A DNA stretch of 63,109 bases from an uncultured Erysipelotrichaceae bacterium (GCA_902764545.1 CACWWC010000006.1:1-63109); one strand, 5' to 3'; positions 9,646 to 18,608 are shown, counted from the stretch's first letter. Notes: generated from the letters alone by a model not told the origin. Translations and numbers: made by a program.

Positions 9646-10580
9646 TTCTTTGATGGAAGGCCTACAACTACAGTTGTACCTTTCTTTTCTTTTGATTTAA
9701 TTTCAATTTTTCCTTTATGCATTTCAATTATTTTTTTTACATATGCCATTCCTATTCCTGTACCATTTTGTTTTGTTGAATAAAACGTTTCATCTATATG
9801 TTTTAAGATTTCGTTATTCATACCTTTTCCATTATCTATAATTGATATTTTATAGGAATTTTTTAGTTTTCTTATCTTTATATCTATTATTAGGAAGTCT
9901 TTGTCTTTGGACTCTATTGAATTTTTAATTATATTTATAAACGCTTGTTTTAATCTATCATAGTCTCCTTCAATATATAGTTCATCTATACAATTTGTAT
10001 GTATTAGCCCATTTTCTTTTTTCAGTAATGGGGATAGTATTTCTTTAATATCATCAAATATTAGAGATAAGTCTAGGGGTTCTTTATTTAATTCTTTAAT
10101 TCTTCCTAATGTTGAAAAGTCATTGATAATAGTTATACTTCTATTTATTTCTTCTTTAATTATTTTTTGATACTGAACTAGTTTTTCTTTTGAAGTAGTT
10201 CTTTCCATCATATCTAAGTATCCCTTCACAACTGCAAGAGGATTTTTTATTTCATGATTAAGATGAAATAGTGCAGTTTTTATTTCTCTTTCTTTTTCAA
10301 GTTGGGACATTATGTCATTATAATAAACTATCTTTTGTTCTTTTATAAATATGTAAACTATTAATGGTATTAATGATAATAAACATATGGATACTATAGT
10401 TGTAATAAATGTATGTTTTGATGGATAATCACTACTATGAAGAACAATATATGTTACTGTTGCGACAAATAAAATTCCTATGGAAAAACCTAAACAAAAA
10501 ATATTAATATATTTCTTTTTTCTTTTAATTATTCTTTTTAAAAAACAAATAATATTTTCAATTCTTTCATTATAATTCAT
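9642..10580 (-). CDS. Orphan sensor histidine kinase
   Basis: 312 residues. Two membrane helices (~25-47 and ~62-80) with a very short extracytoplasmic loop, then a HisKA dimerisation helix carrying the phospho-acceptor in FHLNHEIKNPLAVVKG (~His 109), and an ATP-binding HATPase_c domain with N box (FINIIKNSIESK), G1 (IDNGKGM) and G2 (GTGIGMAYV). No response regulator lies next to it. Orphan kinases of this layout feed the sporulation phosphorelay in Bacillus (KinB-like); that assignment is inference. Confidence 0.9.
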   Translation of the reverse strand: MNYNERIENIICFLKRIIKRKKKYINIFCLGFSIGILFVATVTYIVLHSSDYPSKHTFITTIVSICLLSLIPLIVYIFIKEQKIVYYNDIMSQLEKEREIKTALFHLNHEIKNPLAVVKGYLDMMERTTSKEKLVQYQKIIKEEINRSITIINDFSTLGRIKELNKEPLDLSLIFDDIKEILSPLLKKENGLIHTNCIDELYIEGDYDRLKQAFINIIKNSIESKDKDFLIIDIKIRKLKNSYKISIIDNGKGMNNEILKHIDETFYSTKQNGTGIGMAYVKKIIEMHKGKIEIKSKEKKGTTVVVGLPSKN

Positions 10581-10649
10581 TTTTACATCACCAATTATCT
10601 TTTAGCACACAATATATGTAGAAATATGTCGAATTATGACGATAAAGAT

Positions 10650-10676
10650 AAAAAAAATGACATTTTTGTCATTTTA
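10650..10676 (-). terminator. Terminator after the EIIB-like gene
   Basis: AAAATGAC and GTCATTTT stem with a short AAAAAT loop and a T-run on the minus strand, overlapping the stop codon of the gene. Confidence 0.7.
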
Positions 10677-10983
10677 TTTCATCAATATATTTTTTTAACT
10701 GTTTAGATTCCGACCCTAATATAATTTTTAGTTGATTATCTATTTCAACTACTCCCTTAGCCCCAAGTTTTTGAATTCCCTCTTTATTGGCTTTTGATAC
10801 ATCTTTTAAAGTAACTTTAAATCTTGACATATTTGTTTCTGTTGAAATAATATTATCTTTTCCCCCTAATAGTTCTACTAATTTATTAAAATCAAGTCCT
10901 GCATCCTTTTTTGTTGCTTTAATAACTGCGAATAATATTACTACAAGTACTACAGCTATTATTAAATATTCTATATAATTCAT
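10669..10983 (-). CDS. Membrane-anchored PTS EIIB-like domain lacking the active cysteine
   Basis: 104 residues. An N-terminal membrane helix (IEYLIIAVVLVVILFAVIKAT, ~3-24) is followed by a domain matching glucose-family EIIB: LLGGKDNI, then the position of the phospho-cysteine loop, then LGAKGVVEIDNQLKIILG. Where active EIIB proteins have a CxTRLR-type loop, this protein reads TNMSRFKV, so the phosphorylated Cys is replaced. It therefore cannot pass phosphate in the normal way and may be a sensor or scaffold. There is no EIIC or EIIA gene nearby. Confidence 0.75.
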   Translation of the reverse strand: MNYIEYLIIAVVLVVILFAVIKATKKDAGLDFNKLVELLGGKDNIISTETNMSRFKVTLKDVSKANKEGIQKLGAKGVVEIDNQLKIILGSESKQLKKYIDEIK

Positions 10984-11057
10984 ATAATCACCAAATACAT
11001 TATATATTATTTTGATTGTTTTAACAAGATTTATATTTTTATATAATATGTGGTTGC

Positions 11058-11813
11058 TTATTGTTTAGTAGGCAACTGATTTATCTTTTTGATAAAATCT
11101 TTGCTTTTTAAATATAGTCCTGTAAATCTCTCATAATAATCATCTAAAAATTGATTTATTTCTTTGGTTACTTCTTTACTTACTTCTAGCTTTGTAATAC
11201 TTGAAATATCAACATAGTAGTACATTCTAATCATTTTAATAGTTTTTTCACTAACTAAAGGTTCATTTTGATAACAATTCTTACAAATATACCCACCATG
11301 TTCACTTGATAAAGTTACTATTTGTTTTGGACTTCCACAATGACTGCAAGAGTCTATATTTGGGGTTATACCTAGATAATCTAATAATTTTATTTCTAAA
11401 ATATTAGTTAATACTAAAGGGTTTAATCCATTTTCTATCTGAATAAGTACATTTTTTAATAATTCAAATAGTTCTTGAGAGTCATTTTGTTTTAATACCT
11501 GGTATGTTAAATCCAGAACATATGAAGCATAAGATATTTTTTCTAAATCCATTAATGTTTTACTAAACGAGTTAATAACATCTATGCTGATTAATGTAGA
11601 TAGTCCATTTGGCTTGTAATACACATTGAAAGTTCCATATATCAGTTTTCTACTGACGCCTCTGAGTTTGCTTTTAATATTTCTACATCCCTTGGACATT
11701 ATTCCTATTTGTCCATATTTATCTGTTAAAACGTTTAGAATTTTACTTGATTCACTATAATTTGTTTCACTGATAATAATTCCTTCAAAACTTTCTATTT
11801 TCAAACATATCAC
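11058..11813 (-). CDS. recO: DNA repair protein RecO
   Basis: Mediator that helps load RecA on SSB-coated DNA with RecF and RecR. Length 251 is typical. The N-terminal OB fold contains ESFEGIIISETNYSESSKILNVLT; the C-terminal helical region carries a zinc site, CSHCG with CKNC about 20 residues later. The longest start is GTG at 11813, overlapping the stop of yqzL (GTGA); a TTG at 11804 giving MKIESFEG is closer to other RecO proteins. Last gene of the era-yqzL-recO run. Confidence 0.93.
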   Translation of the reverse strand: MICLKIESFEGIIISETNYSESSKILNVLTDKYGQIGIMSKGCRNIKSKLRGVSRKLIYGTFNVYYKPNGLSTLISIDVINSFSKTLMDLEKISYASYVLDLTYQVLKQNDSQELFELLKNVLIQIENGLNPLVLTNILEIKLLDYLGITPNIDSCSHCGSPKQIVTLSSEHGGYICKNCYQNEPLVSEKTIKMIRMYYYVDISSITKLEVSKEVTKEINQFLDDYYERFTGLYLKSKDFIKKINQLPTKQ

Positions 11814-11896
11814 TTCTTTTGTATTTTCTTTAGTAAATTATAATATTTAATATCTCCTGTTTTTTTAAATAATTCCCATAATAATTTAGTATCCAA
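11810..11896 (-). CDS. yqzL: YqzL-family small protein
   Basis: A 28-residue product starting at TTG (11896) behind a good SD (AGAGGTGA). Its core, LLWELFKKTGDIKYYNLLKK, matches the YqzL pattern (W..F..TGDI..Y). In Bacillus yqzL lies exactly between era and recO, as it does here. The stop TGA overlaps the recO GTG start by two bases, suggesting translational coupling. The molecular function of the family is unknown. Confidence 0.8.
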   Translation of the reverse strand: MDTKLLWELFKKTGDIKYYNLLKKIQKK

Positions 11897-11950
11897 AATA
11901 ATCACCTCTACTATAATAGTGATGATTATTTTTTTATTTTATTCATATTT

Positions 11951-12841
11951 TTACTCATTTTCATCTTTTAATCCTAATTCGATGAAATATTTTTCTTGAT
12001 CTCTCCAATTTTTAAGAGTTTTGACATATGTCTCTAGGAATACTTTTTTTCCTAGAAATTTTTCCATATCTGCTCTTGCTCTTGTACCTATTTCTTTTAA
12101 CATTGAGCCTTGTTTACCTATTATTATTTTCTTTATATTATCCCGATCTACAACAATTAATACTTGTATATGAACTATTTTTTTATCTTCTTCATAGTTT
12201 TCTACATAGCAGGTAACGGTATGAGGTATTTCGTCGTGTGTTAATTCTAGTACTTTTTCTCTTACAAACTCAGCCATAATAAATTTTGTAGTTACATTTG
12301 TAAGCTCTTCCTCAGAATATATTTTTTCCATTTCAGGAAGATCTTTTTTTAAACAATCAATAAGCGTTTTAATATTATCATTTTTCTTTGCTGAGATTGG
12401 AATAATCTCTTTAAAAGGATGCAATTCTTTTAATTCGTCAATTGATGAAAGTAATTTGGTTTTATCTTTAACTAAATCTATCTTATTTAATAATAGATAA
12501 ATCGGAGCTTCTTTGTCTTTTATTTTTTCTAATATAAATTTATCTCCGTTGCCAATTCCCTTTGACACATCAACTAAAAATAATATTATATCTACTCCAT
12601 CTGTGTTACTGTATGCTTTTTTATTTAAGAGACTTCCTAATTTATCATTTGGTTTATGAATACCTGGTGTGTCTACAAATATTATTTGTGATTCATTATC
12701 ATTATAAATTCCATTTATTATATTTCTTGTTGTTCCACTTACATTGGAAGTAATAGCTAATTTCATACCTAGTATTGAGTTTAGGAGTGTAGACTTACCT
12801 ACATTAGGTCTACCAACAATACTTACGAAACCACATTTCAT
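11951..12841 (-). CDS. era: GTPase Era
   Basis: Essential GTPase that binds the 3' end of 16S rRNA and checks 30S assembly. All G motifs are visible: GRPNVGKST (G1, near residue 10), DTPGIHKP (G3), NKID (G4) and SAKK (G5), followed by a C-terminal KH domain with IIIGKQGSMLKEIG. Length 296 is normal. It overlaps cdd by four bases (ATGA), as in the conserved cdd-era arrangement. Confidence 0.97.
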   Translation of the reverse strand: MKCGFVSIVGRPNVGKSTLLNSILGMKLAITSNVSGTTRNIINGIYNDNESQIIFVDTPGIHKPNDKLGSLLNKKAYSNTDGVDIILFLVDVSKGIGNGDKFILEKIKDKEAPIYLLLNKIDLVKDKTKLLSSIDELKELHPFKEIIPISAKKNDNIKTLIDCLKKDLPEMEKIYSEEELTNVTTKFIMAEFVREKVLELTHDEIPHTVTCYVENYEEDKKIVHIQVLIVVDRDNIKKIIIGKQGSMLKEIGTRARADMEKFLGKKVFLETYVKTLKNWRDQEKYFIELGLKDENE

Positions 12842-13224
12842 TTTAAATCATCCTCTCCAAATGGGTATGGGCATAATTCTTTTACTGTATCTTCTTTATA
12901 ATCACCTTTTGTAGAGTAACATCTGATGATGCAATCTTCCTCAAATAGCTCTGATATCATTTGTCTACATACGAAACATGGTGCTCCTATTTCTCCACTT
13001 GAAACCATAACATTTACTTCTTTAAAATCTCCTTTAGTATATCCTGCAGTAATGGCAGCATAAATGGCATTCCTTTCTGCGCACGTCCCTGCTCTTGTAG
13101 ATGCATCTTCTACATTAACTCCATAAAACTTTTTACCATCTTTCATTACAACACATGCTGAAACTGGAAAGTTAGATATGGGCACATAACTATTTTTATG
13201 TAATTCTAATAACTTTTCTTTCAT
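12838..13224 (-). CDS. cdd: Cytidine deaminase
   Basis: Deaminates cytidine and deoxycytidine to uridine forms in pyrimidine salvage. Length 128 fits the homotetrameric class. Zinc ligands and the catalytic glutamate appear as TCAERNAIYAA (Cys-Ala-Glu) and PCFVCRQ. It overlaps its upstream neighbour (13221) and era by four bases on each side, so the three are translationally coupled. Confidence 0.95.
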   Translation of the reverse strand: MKEKLLELHKNSYVPISNFPVSACVVMKDGKKFYGVNVEDASTRAGTCAERNAIYAAITAGYTKGDFKEVNVMVSSGEIGAPCFVCRQMISELFEEDCIIRCYSTKGDYKEDTVKELCPYPFGEDDLK

Positions 13225-14606
13225 CTTCTCACCTTCTTACTATTTTTTAAATAATCTATTAATATGTCTTTTGTTGAAAATGGAATCTCAAAATAGTTTC
13301 CATCACTTTCTATTGCAACCGTTATACTGATTTTTAAAAAGTCAGTTATTTCACCTAACTTTTCTGCTAACAATTTGATTTGGGACGCGGAGATATTATC
13401 CTTGTTTGGAAGCCATATAGTTAGACTATCTCCTTCAGTTATGATTATAATATCATGACTGACAGTATTTGCCAATGTGATTATCTCTCCCAAAATTTCT
13501 TTATCACTATATTCTGGATATAGACTTCTTAATCCGGCAAAGTGACTGTACTCAGTGCCAATTACTTTATTTTCGTCATCAGTTAGTTGAACAACCTTTA
13601 TTTCTTCATCAGCAATTTTAATTACTTGTCTATTATTGTCAAATATTTCATATTCATAGTCATTTTTTGCTGATGTTGAATCTGACATTACATCTGTTGA
13701 GAATGTTTCGTCTATTTCCATTTGATATAATTCTTCATTTGATATTTCGGTTAAATCATATATAGTTGTTATTCCTTTCAATTGTGGAAGTAAAGACAAT
13801 GTTCTGATTTTTTTATAAATATCATTGTTAGAAATCTTATTATTTAACAAAGATATATGAATATCCGGATATTTCAGGCCAATTAAAAAAGTATTATAAA
13901 AATCTTTTTCAGTTGGATCACAATCATATATATGACTAACATTATATATATAGTTGTCTAATTTTTCTGTGTGCTCTAGTACATCTTCCATGAAGCTGAA
14001 CATTGCTTTATTTATTTTTTTACACATTTCAGTATCATTGGATGTTTGCTCACTTATTATTCCACTATATAAGAAAAGTTTTTTTATAAAACTATCAGAA
14101 TATTCTTTTAGATTTTCTTTATATATATTTAGTTGTTCTTCTTCACTATAATACACGTTATAAAAAACACTATATATATATCTTTTTTGTGAATTATTTA
14201 AATGACTATATATAACCTCATCTGCAGTTGTTACTATTGACATAATATCGTCCGTAAGATAATAGTCCTGGAAATTTAATTGAGAATTTAAAAACTTAAT
14301 TAAATCACCATTATTTGGATTATCAACTATGATAATAACTAAGCTATCTCTTTCTATTTCCATATTAATTTTAAACAACTCTTGCAATTTTAATTTTATT
14401 TCTTTATCTTCGTCAATTAGTTTTTTAAATTTCTCAATATTATTATATATGTACTTTAAAAATGAGTGACAAGTCAAAAAATTTTTCATTTTACTTGAAC
14501 TTGCATAATATTTAAGAATATTTATATAGGTGTCTATGGCATCATGAAAAGATAATCTTTCTATTTTATCCCTAATTTCACTTTGTTTTATTTTATCTAA
14601 TTCCAT
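13221..14606 (-). CDS. Hypothetical protein, 461 aa, inserted between dgkA and cdd
   Basis: I do not recognise this protein. It is soluble and acidic, helical in the first ~300 residues, with a mixed alpha/beta C-terminal part (~320-461) that includes a run IIIITEGDSLTIWLP and the pattern of a small nucleotide-cyclase- or GGDEF-like fold, but no GGDEF motif, so that reading is weak. It overlaps dgkA by 10 bases and cdd by 4, so it is fully embedded in the operon. Bacillus has no gene at this spot. Confidence 0.75.
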   Translation of the reverse strand: MELDKIKQSEIRDKIERLSFHDAIDTYINILKYYASSSKMKNFLTCHSFLKYIYNNIEKFKKLIDEDKEIKLKLQELFKINMEIERDSLVIIIVDNPNNGDLIKFLNSQLNFQDYYLTDDIMSIVTTADEVIYSHLNNSQKRYIYSVFYNVYYSEEEQLNIYKENLKEYSDSFIKKLFLYSGIISEQTSNDTEMCKKINKAMFSFMEDVLEHTEKLDNYIYNVSHIYDCDPTEKDFYNTFLIGLKYPDIHISLLNNKISNNDIYKKIRTLSLLPQLKGITTIYDLTEISNEELYQMEIDETFSTDVMSDSTSAKNDYEYEIFDNNRQVIKIADEEIKVVQLTDDENKVIGTEYSHFAGLRSLYPEYSDKEILGEIITLANTVSHDIIIITEGDSLTIWLPNKDNISASQIKLLAEKLGEITDFLKISITVAIESDGNYFEIPFSTKDILIDYLKNSKKVRR

Positions 14607-15037
14607 TTGGCTGCCTCTATCATTGGCATTATAATATCTAATAGTTTTGGTACAAAGATTATTAGTCCAATTATTGTGGCTATTATTGCCATCATTAAAA
14701 CTCCAGCACTTGCAGTATCTTTTGCAGCTTTAGCAAGAGGATGAATTTTTGGGCTTGCAAGGTCTACTACGTACTCTATTGCTGTATTAAAAAATTCGGC
14801 CATTAATACTAATCCGATAAGTACTAGACATATTAGCCACTCTAGATAATTTATTTTCAATAGAAATCCAAAGATAATAACTAATACTGCGACAACAGTA
14901 TGAATTTTGAGATTTTGTTCTCCCTTATATGATTGTTTTATTCCTTGTAGAGCATATTTAAAACTGTTTATTAACCTTTTATTATCTAGTTTTAACTTTC
15001 TTTTAACTTTTGTTCTAACCTTCTCTTCTAATTCCAT
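14597..15037 (-). CDS. dgkA: Undecaprenol/diacylglycerol kinase, DgkA family
   Basis: Phosphorylates a membrane lipid alcohol (undecaprenol in Gram-positive relatives), recycling the wall carrier lipid. 146 residues: a basic N-terminal tail of about 20 residues, then three membrane helices. The family signature EFFNTAIEYVVDLASPKIHPLAKAAKDTASAGVL is clearly present in the middle of the protein (shown here only in part as the key pieces E-NTAIE and KD-ASAGVL). It overlaps ybeY by 23 bases. The position ybeY-dgkA-cdd is the same as in Bacillus. Confidence 0.94.
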   Translation of the reverse strand: MELEEKVRTKVKRKLKLDNKRLINSFKYALQGIKQSYKGEQNLKIHTVVAVLVIIFGFLLKINYLEWLICLVLIGLVLMAEFFNTAIEYVVDLASPKIHPLAKAAKDTASAGVLMMAIIATIIGLIIFVPKLLDIIMPMIEAAKWN

Positions 15038-15473
15038 ACTCTTCTAGTACCTCCTCTTGTTTTTGAAACATTATTTCTTCATCCTGTTTAGTTTGATGGT
15101 CATATCCTAGTAAATGATAAAAACCGTGTACTGCTAAAAAAGATAGTTCTCTTAGTAGTGAATGTCCATATTCCTGTGCTTGTTGTTTTGCTCTATCAAT
15201 AGATATATATACATCTCCTAAGATTCTTTCATCTGATGGCATTACAAGAGTATCCTCATCTTCAAGGGCAAAGGTTATTACATCAGTTTCTCTATCTATT
15301 CCCCTATACGTTTTATTTAATTCGTGGATGTAGTTATTATCAACTATTATAAGATTAAACGATATATTTTCTAGATTTTCTTTTTTTATGGCACTGTATA
15401 GTACTTTTTCTACTATTTCTAATTCATTTATATCTTCTTTTACATTTTTAAATATCTCTATTTTATTATTCAT
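15015..15473 (-). CDS. ybeY: Endoribonuclease YbeY
   Basis: Metal-dependent RNase for 16S rRNA 3' maturation and ribosome quality control. The zinc motif HGFYHLLGYDHQ is near the C-terminus, with the usual upstream RGIDRETDVITFAL segment. I chose ATG at 15473 (MNNKIEIF) because AGGAGG lies just upstream; a longer reading to 15545 would run back into the preceding gene. That gives 152 residues, normal for the family. Confidence 0.95.
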   Translation of the reverse strand: MNNKIEIFKNVKEDINELEIVEKVLYSAIKKENLENISFNLIIVDNNYIHELNKTYRGIDRETDVITFALEDEDTLVMPSDERILGDVYISIDRAKQQAQEYGHSLLRELSFLAVHGFYHLLGYDHQTKQDEEIMFQKQEEVLEEYGIRREG

Positions 15474-15481
15474 TATTCCTC

Positions 15482-16087
15482 CTAATACACTAACAGCATA
15501 AATAACCCAATAAGAGCTAATACGGATGATATATTTAAAAACCATTCATTATGAAAGACTTTTGGAATTTTTTCTCCTAGTCCTCTTAACATATGGTAAA
15601 TCATATATCCAAAAGCTCCACCGAATAAATTAAGTATTATATCATCAATATCAAAAACTCTACCAATCAATGATTGAACTATCTCTATTGCGGAAGAAGC
15701 TATTAATGTAAGTATTATCGGCAAGTGGATAGTTTCTGAATCAATATAATAGCTTATAAAAAAACCAAAGGGTAGAAACATTATCATATTTCCGATTACA
15801 TTTTTTATAAATAATCTACTTGTAATTTTATATCTTAATATTTCTTGAAATGGAATATAGTTGTTGCCAGAAATAGATGAACTATCTTGAAACGTTACAA
15901 CTTGGAATAGGCACAAGATATATATAGCAAACACAAGCATTAATAATTCCTTATATAAAACAACTTTTACATGTTTTTTTATTAGATATGTTATTCTCAC
16001 TGAAATCATTATGACTACTGAGATGATCAACATTGGCCACGTAAAATTAACTACACCTTGAATTGTATTAGTAAGTGGTCCTAACAT
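15482..16087 (-). CDS. VanZ-family membrane protein
   Basis: 201 residues, about five membrane helices. The VanZ core is seen in NYIPFQEILRY, NVIGNMIMFLPFGF and SSAIEIVQSLIGRVFDIDDIILN. Members have been linked to glycopeptide tolerance, but most have no known role. It lies between yqfD and ybeY, where Bacillus carries phoH and a 7TMR-HD gene. It follows yqfD by 4 bases and is likely co-transcribed. Confidence 0.88.
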   Translation of the reverse strand: MLGPLTNTIQGVVNFTWPMLIISVVIMISVRITYLIKKHVKVVLYKELLMLVFAIYILCLFQVVTFQDSSSISGNNYIPFQEILRYKITSRLFIKNVIGNMIMFLPFGFFISYYIDSETIHLPIILTLIASSAIEIVQSLIGRVFDIDDIILNLFGGAFGYMIYHMLRGLGEKIPKVFHNEWFLNISSVLALIGLFMLLVY

Positions 16088-16091
16088 TTAA

Positions 16092-17261
16092 TCACTCCTT
16101 TATCTCTTCGTTCATCTTTTCAATGTCTAAATCTCTTATATCTTGATAACTTGTTATATCTTCTTCGAGTGCAATAAAAACTTCTACATCTATTTTACTA
16201 TTTTTTTGTTGTTTTTTCAAAACCTTTTTATTGATTATGGTTGGTTTATCTGAAAAAGAGCTACTTATTTTTTTTATTGCCTCTTTTATAGCAAATTTAT
16301 CAATATTATCCAGTTTATAATTATAACTTTTTACTATAGTCTCTTGATATTTTGTTAAGCTCAAATTAATTGGGGCAATTTTACTTTTTATTATATTATA
16401 CTCTTTTTTTTCTGATGTTATAAATTTGTCATTAAAATTTATTTCTTTATCTAATATTTTTATTGTAAATCCATAAGATTTTTTTTCTGCCATTTTTTTT
16501 GTGCTATATTTTTTTGGTATTTGTAACTTCACTTTATACCATGTTTCTCCATATACTTTTCCAATTGCGCATTTTTTCGATACAATTTTATCTTTATTGT
16601 ATATTAGTCCACTTATGATAACTTCATTTTTTTCTACATAATCGTTTTTCTTTTTTACGATTTCACCATTAGAGGATTCTATTCTTGTAATTACGGCATT
16701 TTTCTTGGAAACAATATTTCTCTCATAACAATTTTCTTCCTTTTTATTTATTTTTCTCTCTTCTATTCTTATTACGTATTTTGTTCCATGTTCTTCTATT
16801 TCCATCCATTCTATTTTATTATTTTCTTTTTCCAATATATTTTTTTTGATTCTTTCTTTTTTCTTATAAGATGGTTTAATTGAATATTTTTTTAAACCTT
16901 CATTTTTTAAATCGTTTAATACCAATTTTTCTAGTTTTTTATTTGGAGTTGATATTTCAATATTAAAAACAATACTAGATAATATAATATTTATTAGAAT
17001 ACCTATAATAATTAAGATAAATAATATCTTATATCTTATTAATGTATGTTTTATTTTACTAATTCCAAAGTAATCTAATATTTCTATTTTGTGAATAAGT
17101 TTTATTTTATTAACTTTATCAAGATCAGTTTTATCAATTATTATTTCCAAAAATTTCTTTTCGATATTTAAATCATATATATTTATTTTTTTTAAAATAA
17201 GCTCTTGAAGAAATTTTTTTGGATGTCTGCAAATGATTTTTATTTTTACTTTATTATTCAT
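16092..17261 (-). CDS. yqfD: Sporulation protein YqfD
   Basis: 389 residues, a mother-cell sporulation protein controlled by sigma-E in Bacillus. N-terminal ~75 residues resemble the usual cytoplasmic domain, followed by a membrane helix (~78-97, ILFILIIIGILINIILSS) and a large basic outer domain with the family pattern IEWMEIEEHGTKYVIRIEER and GEIVKKKNDYVEKNEVIISG. The start overlaps the end of yqfC by eight bases. Identification rests on pattern and on the conserved yqfC-yqfD pair. Confidence 0.9.
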   Translation of the reverse strand: MNNKVKIKIICRHPKKFLQELILKKINIYDLNIEKKFLEIIIDKTDLDKVNKIKLIHKIEILDYFGISKIKHTLIRYKILFILIIIGILINIILSSIVFNIEISTPNKKLEKLVLNDLKNEGLKKYSIKPSYKKKERIKKNILEKENNKIEWMEIEEHGTKYVIRIEERKINKKEENCYERNIVSKKNAVITRIESSNGEIVKKKNDYVEKNEVIISGLIYNKDKIVSKKCAIGKVYGETWYKVKLQIPKKYSTKKMAEKKSYGFTIKILDKEINFNDKFITSEKKEYNIIKSKIAPINLSLTKYQETIVKSYNYKLDNIDKFAIKEAIKKISSSFSDKPTIINKKVLKKQQKNSKIDVEVFIALEEDITSYQDIRDLDIEKMNEEIKE

Positions 17262-17493
17262 TTACTACCTCTATACTATTGATTTTTCCCTTTATTAGCA
17301 ATTCGTTATCTAAAATTTTTTTTAATACTAAGTTATTTCCTTTAATTAGTATTTTCTTTTCGTTTGCAATTATGGAGATGTAGTTTTCTTCTAAGGAAAT
17401 GATTTTACTATAATTTATTACATTAACCATGTCTTTAAACAAAGTTAATCTAAATTCACGATCTACTATATAATTACTTAATTTTTCTAGCAA
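17254..17493 (-). CDS. yqfC: YabP/YqfC-family sporulation protein
   Basis: 79 residues. The pattern (LFKDMVNVINYSKIISLEENYISI, then IKGNNLVLKKIL and a final ELLIKGKINSIE) fits the YabP/YqfC family of small sporulation proteins. It overlaps yqfD by eight bases, the normal partner arrangement. A terminator lies between it and yqeY (17527-17550), so it must have its own, probably sporulation-specific, promoter. Confidence 0.88.
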   Translation of the reverse strand: MLEKLSNYIVDREFRLTLFKDMVNVINYSKIISLEENYISIIANEKKILIKGNNLVLKKILDNELLIKGKINSIEVVNE

Positions 17494-17526
17494 TTAAATC
17501 ACCTATACAATGTATATGTTTTAGTC

Positions 17527-17550
17527 CAAAAAAAAAGCACATGGCTTTTT
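17527..17550 (-). terminator. Terminator of the rpsU-yqeY unit
   Basis: AAAAAGC-CATGT-GCTTTTT on the minus strand with a ten-base T-run; the stem overlaps the yqeY stop. Confidence 0.7.
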
Positions 17551-17995
17551 ATTTTAATTTTTCTCTAATAATTGTAGATACTTCTTTCATATCAGCTTTT
17601 CCTTTTAGTTTTGTTTGGGCTTCTTTCATTACTTTTCCCATATCCTTTTGCCCCTCTGGTTTTACATTGTCGAAAATATCTTCAATTATTTTTAACACTT
17701 CTTCTTTTGATAATTGTTCTGGTAAATAGTTCATCAATATGTCTATTTCATATTGAGTTTTTTCTATTAAATCGTTACGTCCACCTTTTTCAAATTCTGT
17801 AATAGAATCTTTTCTCATTTTTATTTGCTTATTTACAACATCAATTAGCAATTCATCATTTATTTCTTTTTTATGATCTATTTGTTCTTGTTTTAAAGAT
17901 GCTTTTACCATTCTTATGACAGTTAGCTTGTCTTTTTCTTTATTTTTCATTGCAGCTATCATATCTTTGTCTAATTTTTCTACCATTTTATTCAC
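17549..17995 (-). CDS. yqeY: GatB/YqeY-domain protein
   Basis: 148 residues, the usual size. It shows the family landmarks MKNKEKDKLTVIRMVKASLKQ, YLPEQLSKEEV and GQKDMGKVMKEAQTKLKGKADMKEVS (the last region near residues 115-140). It resembles the tRNA-binding tail domain of GatB; the cellular role is not established. It follows rpsU, as in many Firmicutes. Confidence 0.95.
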   Translation of the reverse strand: MNKMVEKLDKDMIAAMKNKEKDKLTVIRMVKASLKQEQIDHKKEINDELLIDVVNKQIKMRKDSITEFEKGGRNDLIEKTQYEIDILMNYLPEQLSKEEVLKIIEDIFDNVKPEGQKDMGKVMKEAQTKLKGKADMKEVSTIIREKLK

Positions 17996-18041
17996 TCTCC
18001 TGTTTCATATTATAACATAAATAAATTAAAAAGTAGAGATA

Positions 18042-18245
18042 TTAATAATCTCTACTTCTATTTGCTCTATCTCTTTTTCTAGAATTCTTGATTCCTTCTT
18101 TTTTTGCTGCTCTTCTACGAACCCCTGGTTTATCATATGCTTCTCTTTTTTTCCATTCAGAAGGGACACCATCTCTTGCTACTTTTTGTTTGAACTTTCT
18201 TAGAGCTTGATCAAGATTACCTCTAACAGTAACTTTAGTTGCCAT
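18042..18245 (-). CDS. rpsU: 30S ribosomal protein S21
   Basis: 67 residues, basic. The sequence pattern is typical: short beta start, LDQALRKFKQKVARDGV, EWKKREAYDKPGVRRR, and an Arg/Lys-rich tail. A GGGAGG SD precedes ATG. A near-consensus promoter lies at 18278-18306. Confidence 0.97.
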   Translation of the reverse strand: MATKVTVRGNLDQALRKFKQKVARDGVPSEWKKREAYDKPGVRRRAAKKEGIKNSRKRDRANRSRDY

Positions 18246-18277
18246 CTTTTTCCCTCCCTTCGTTTTAACTAAATTGA

Positions 18278-18306
18278 ATTATATCAAAAGTTTTTTTGTT
18301 TTTCAA
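18278..18306 (-). promoter_or_regulatory. Strong sigma-A promoter of rpsU
   Basis: TTGAAA (18306-18301), 17-base spacer, TATAAT (18283-18278) on the minus strand. Confidence 0.8.
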
Positions 18307-18431
18307 CCGTTTTTTCGACTTTTTTATTATTTTAAAACGAAAAAGTGCATATTTTTTATAAATTTTCCTATATATTTTCCAAATTCAAATGATTTTTGAT
18401 AACTAATAATACCACATTAAGGTTTTATGGA

Positions 18432-18608
18432 TTATTCTAGTGGACATATATTATTTTCCGCAATCCTTCTTATGCCTGATCCTATACTATATCCGGCATC
18501 TTTTAAAAGATTTACAACATTTACAATTGCATTTATTATTGGACCGGTTACATTTTCTATTTGTCCACCCATTATTTCATTCATTTTTTCTTCTTTTATT
18601 TTTTTCAT
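18432..18608 (-). CDS. Double-glycine leader peptide B, class IIb bacteriocin-like
   Basis: 58 residues. The leader MKKIKEEKMNEIMGG ends in Gly-Gly, the cleavage site of C39 exporters. The mature 43-residue peptide starts QIENVTGPII, has an amphipathic stretch with a GxxxG motif (GYSIG), an Arg-Arg pair and one Cys in the tail (NICPLE). Its ATG overlaps the stop of peptide A (ATGA), so the two are made together. GxxxG motifs and paired genes are known marks of two-peptide (class IIb) bacteriocins, which form a helix-helix pore. A secreted signalling role cannot be excluded. Confidence 0.8.
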   Translation of the reverse strand: MKKIKEEKMNEIMGGQIENVTGPIINAIVNVVNLLKDAGYSIGSGIRRIAENNICPLE

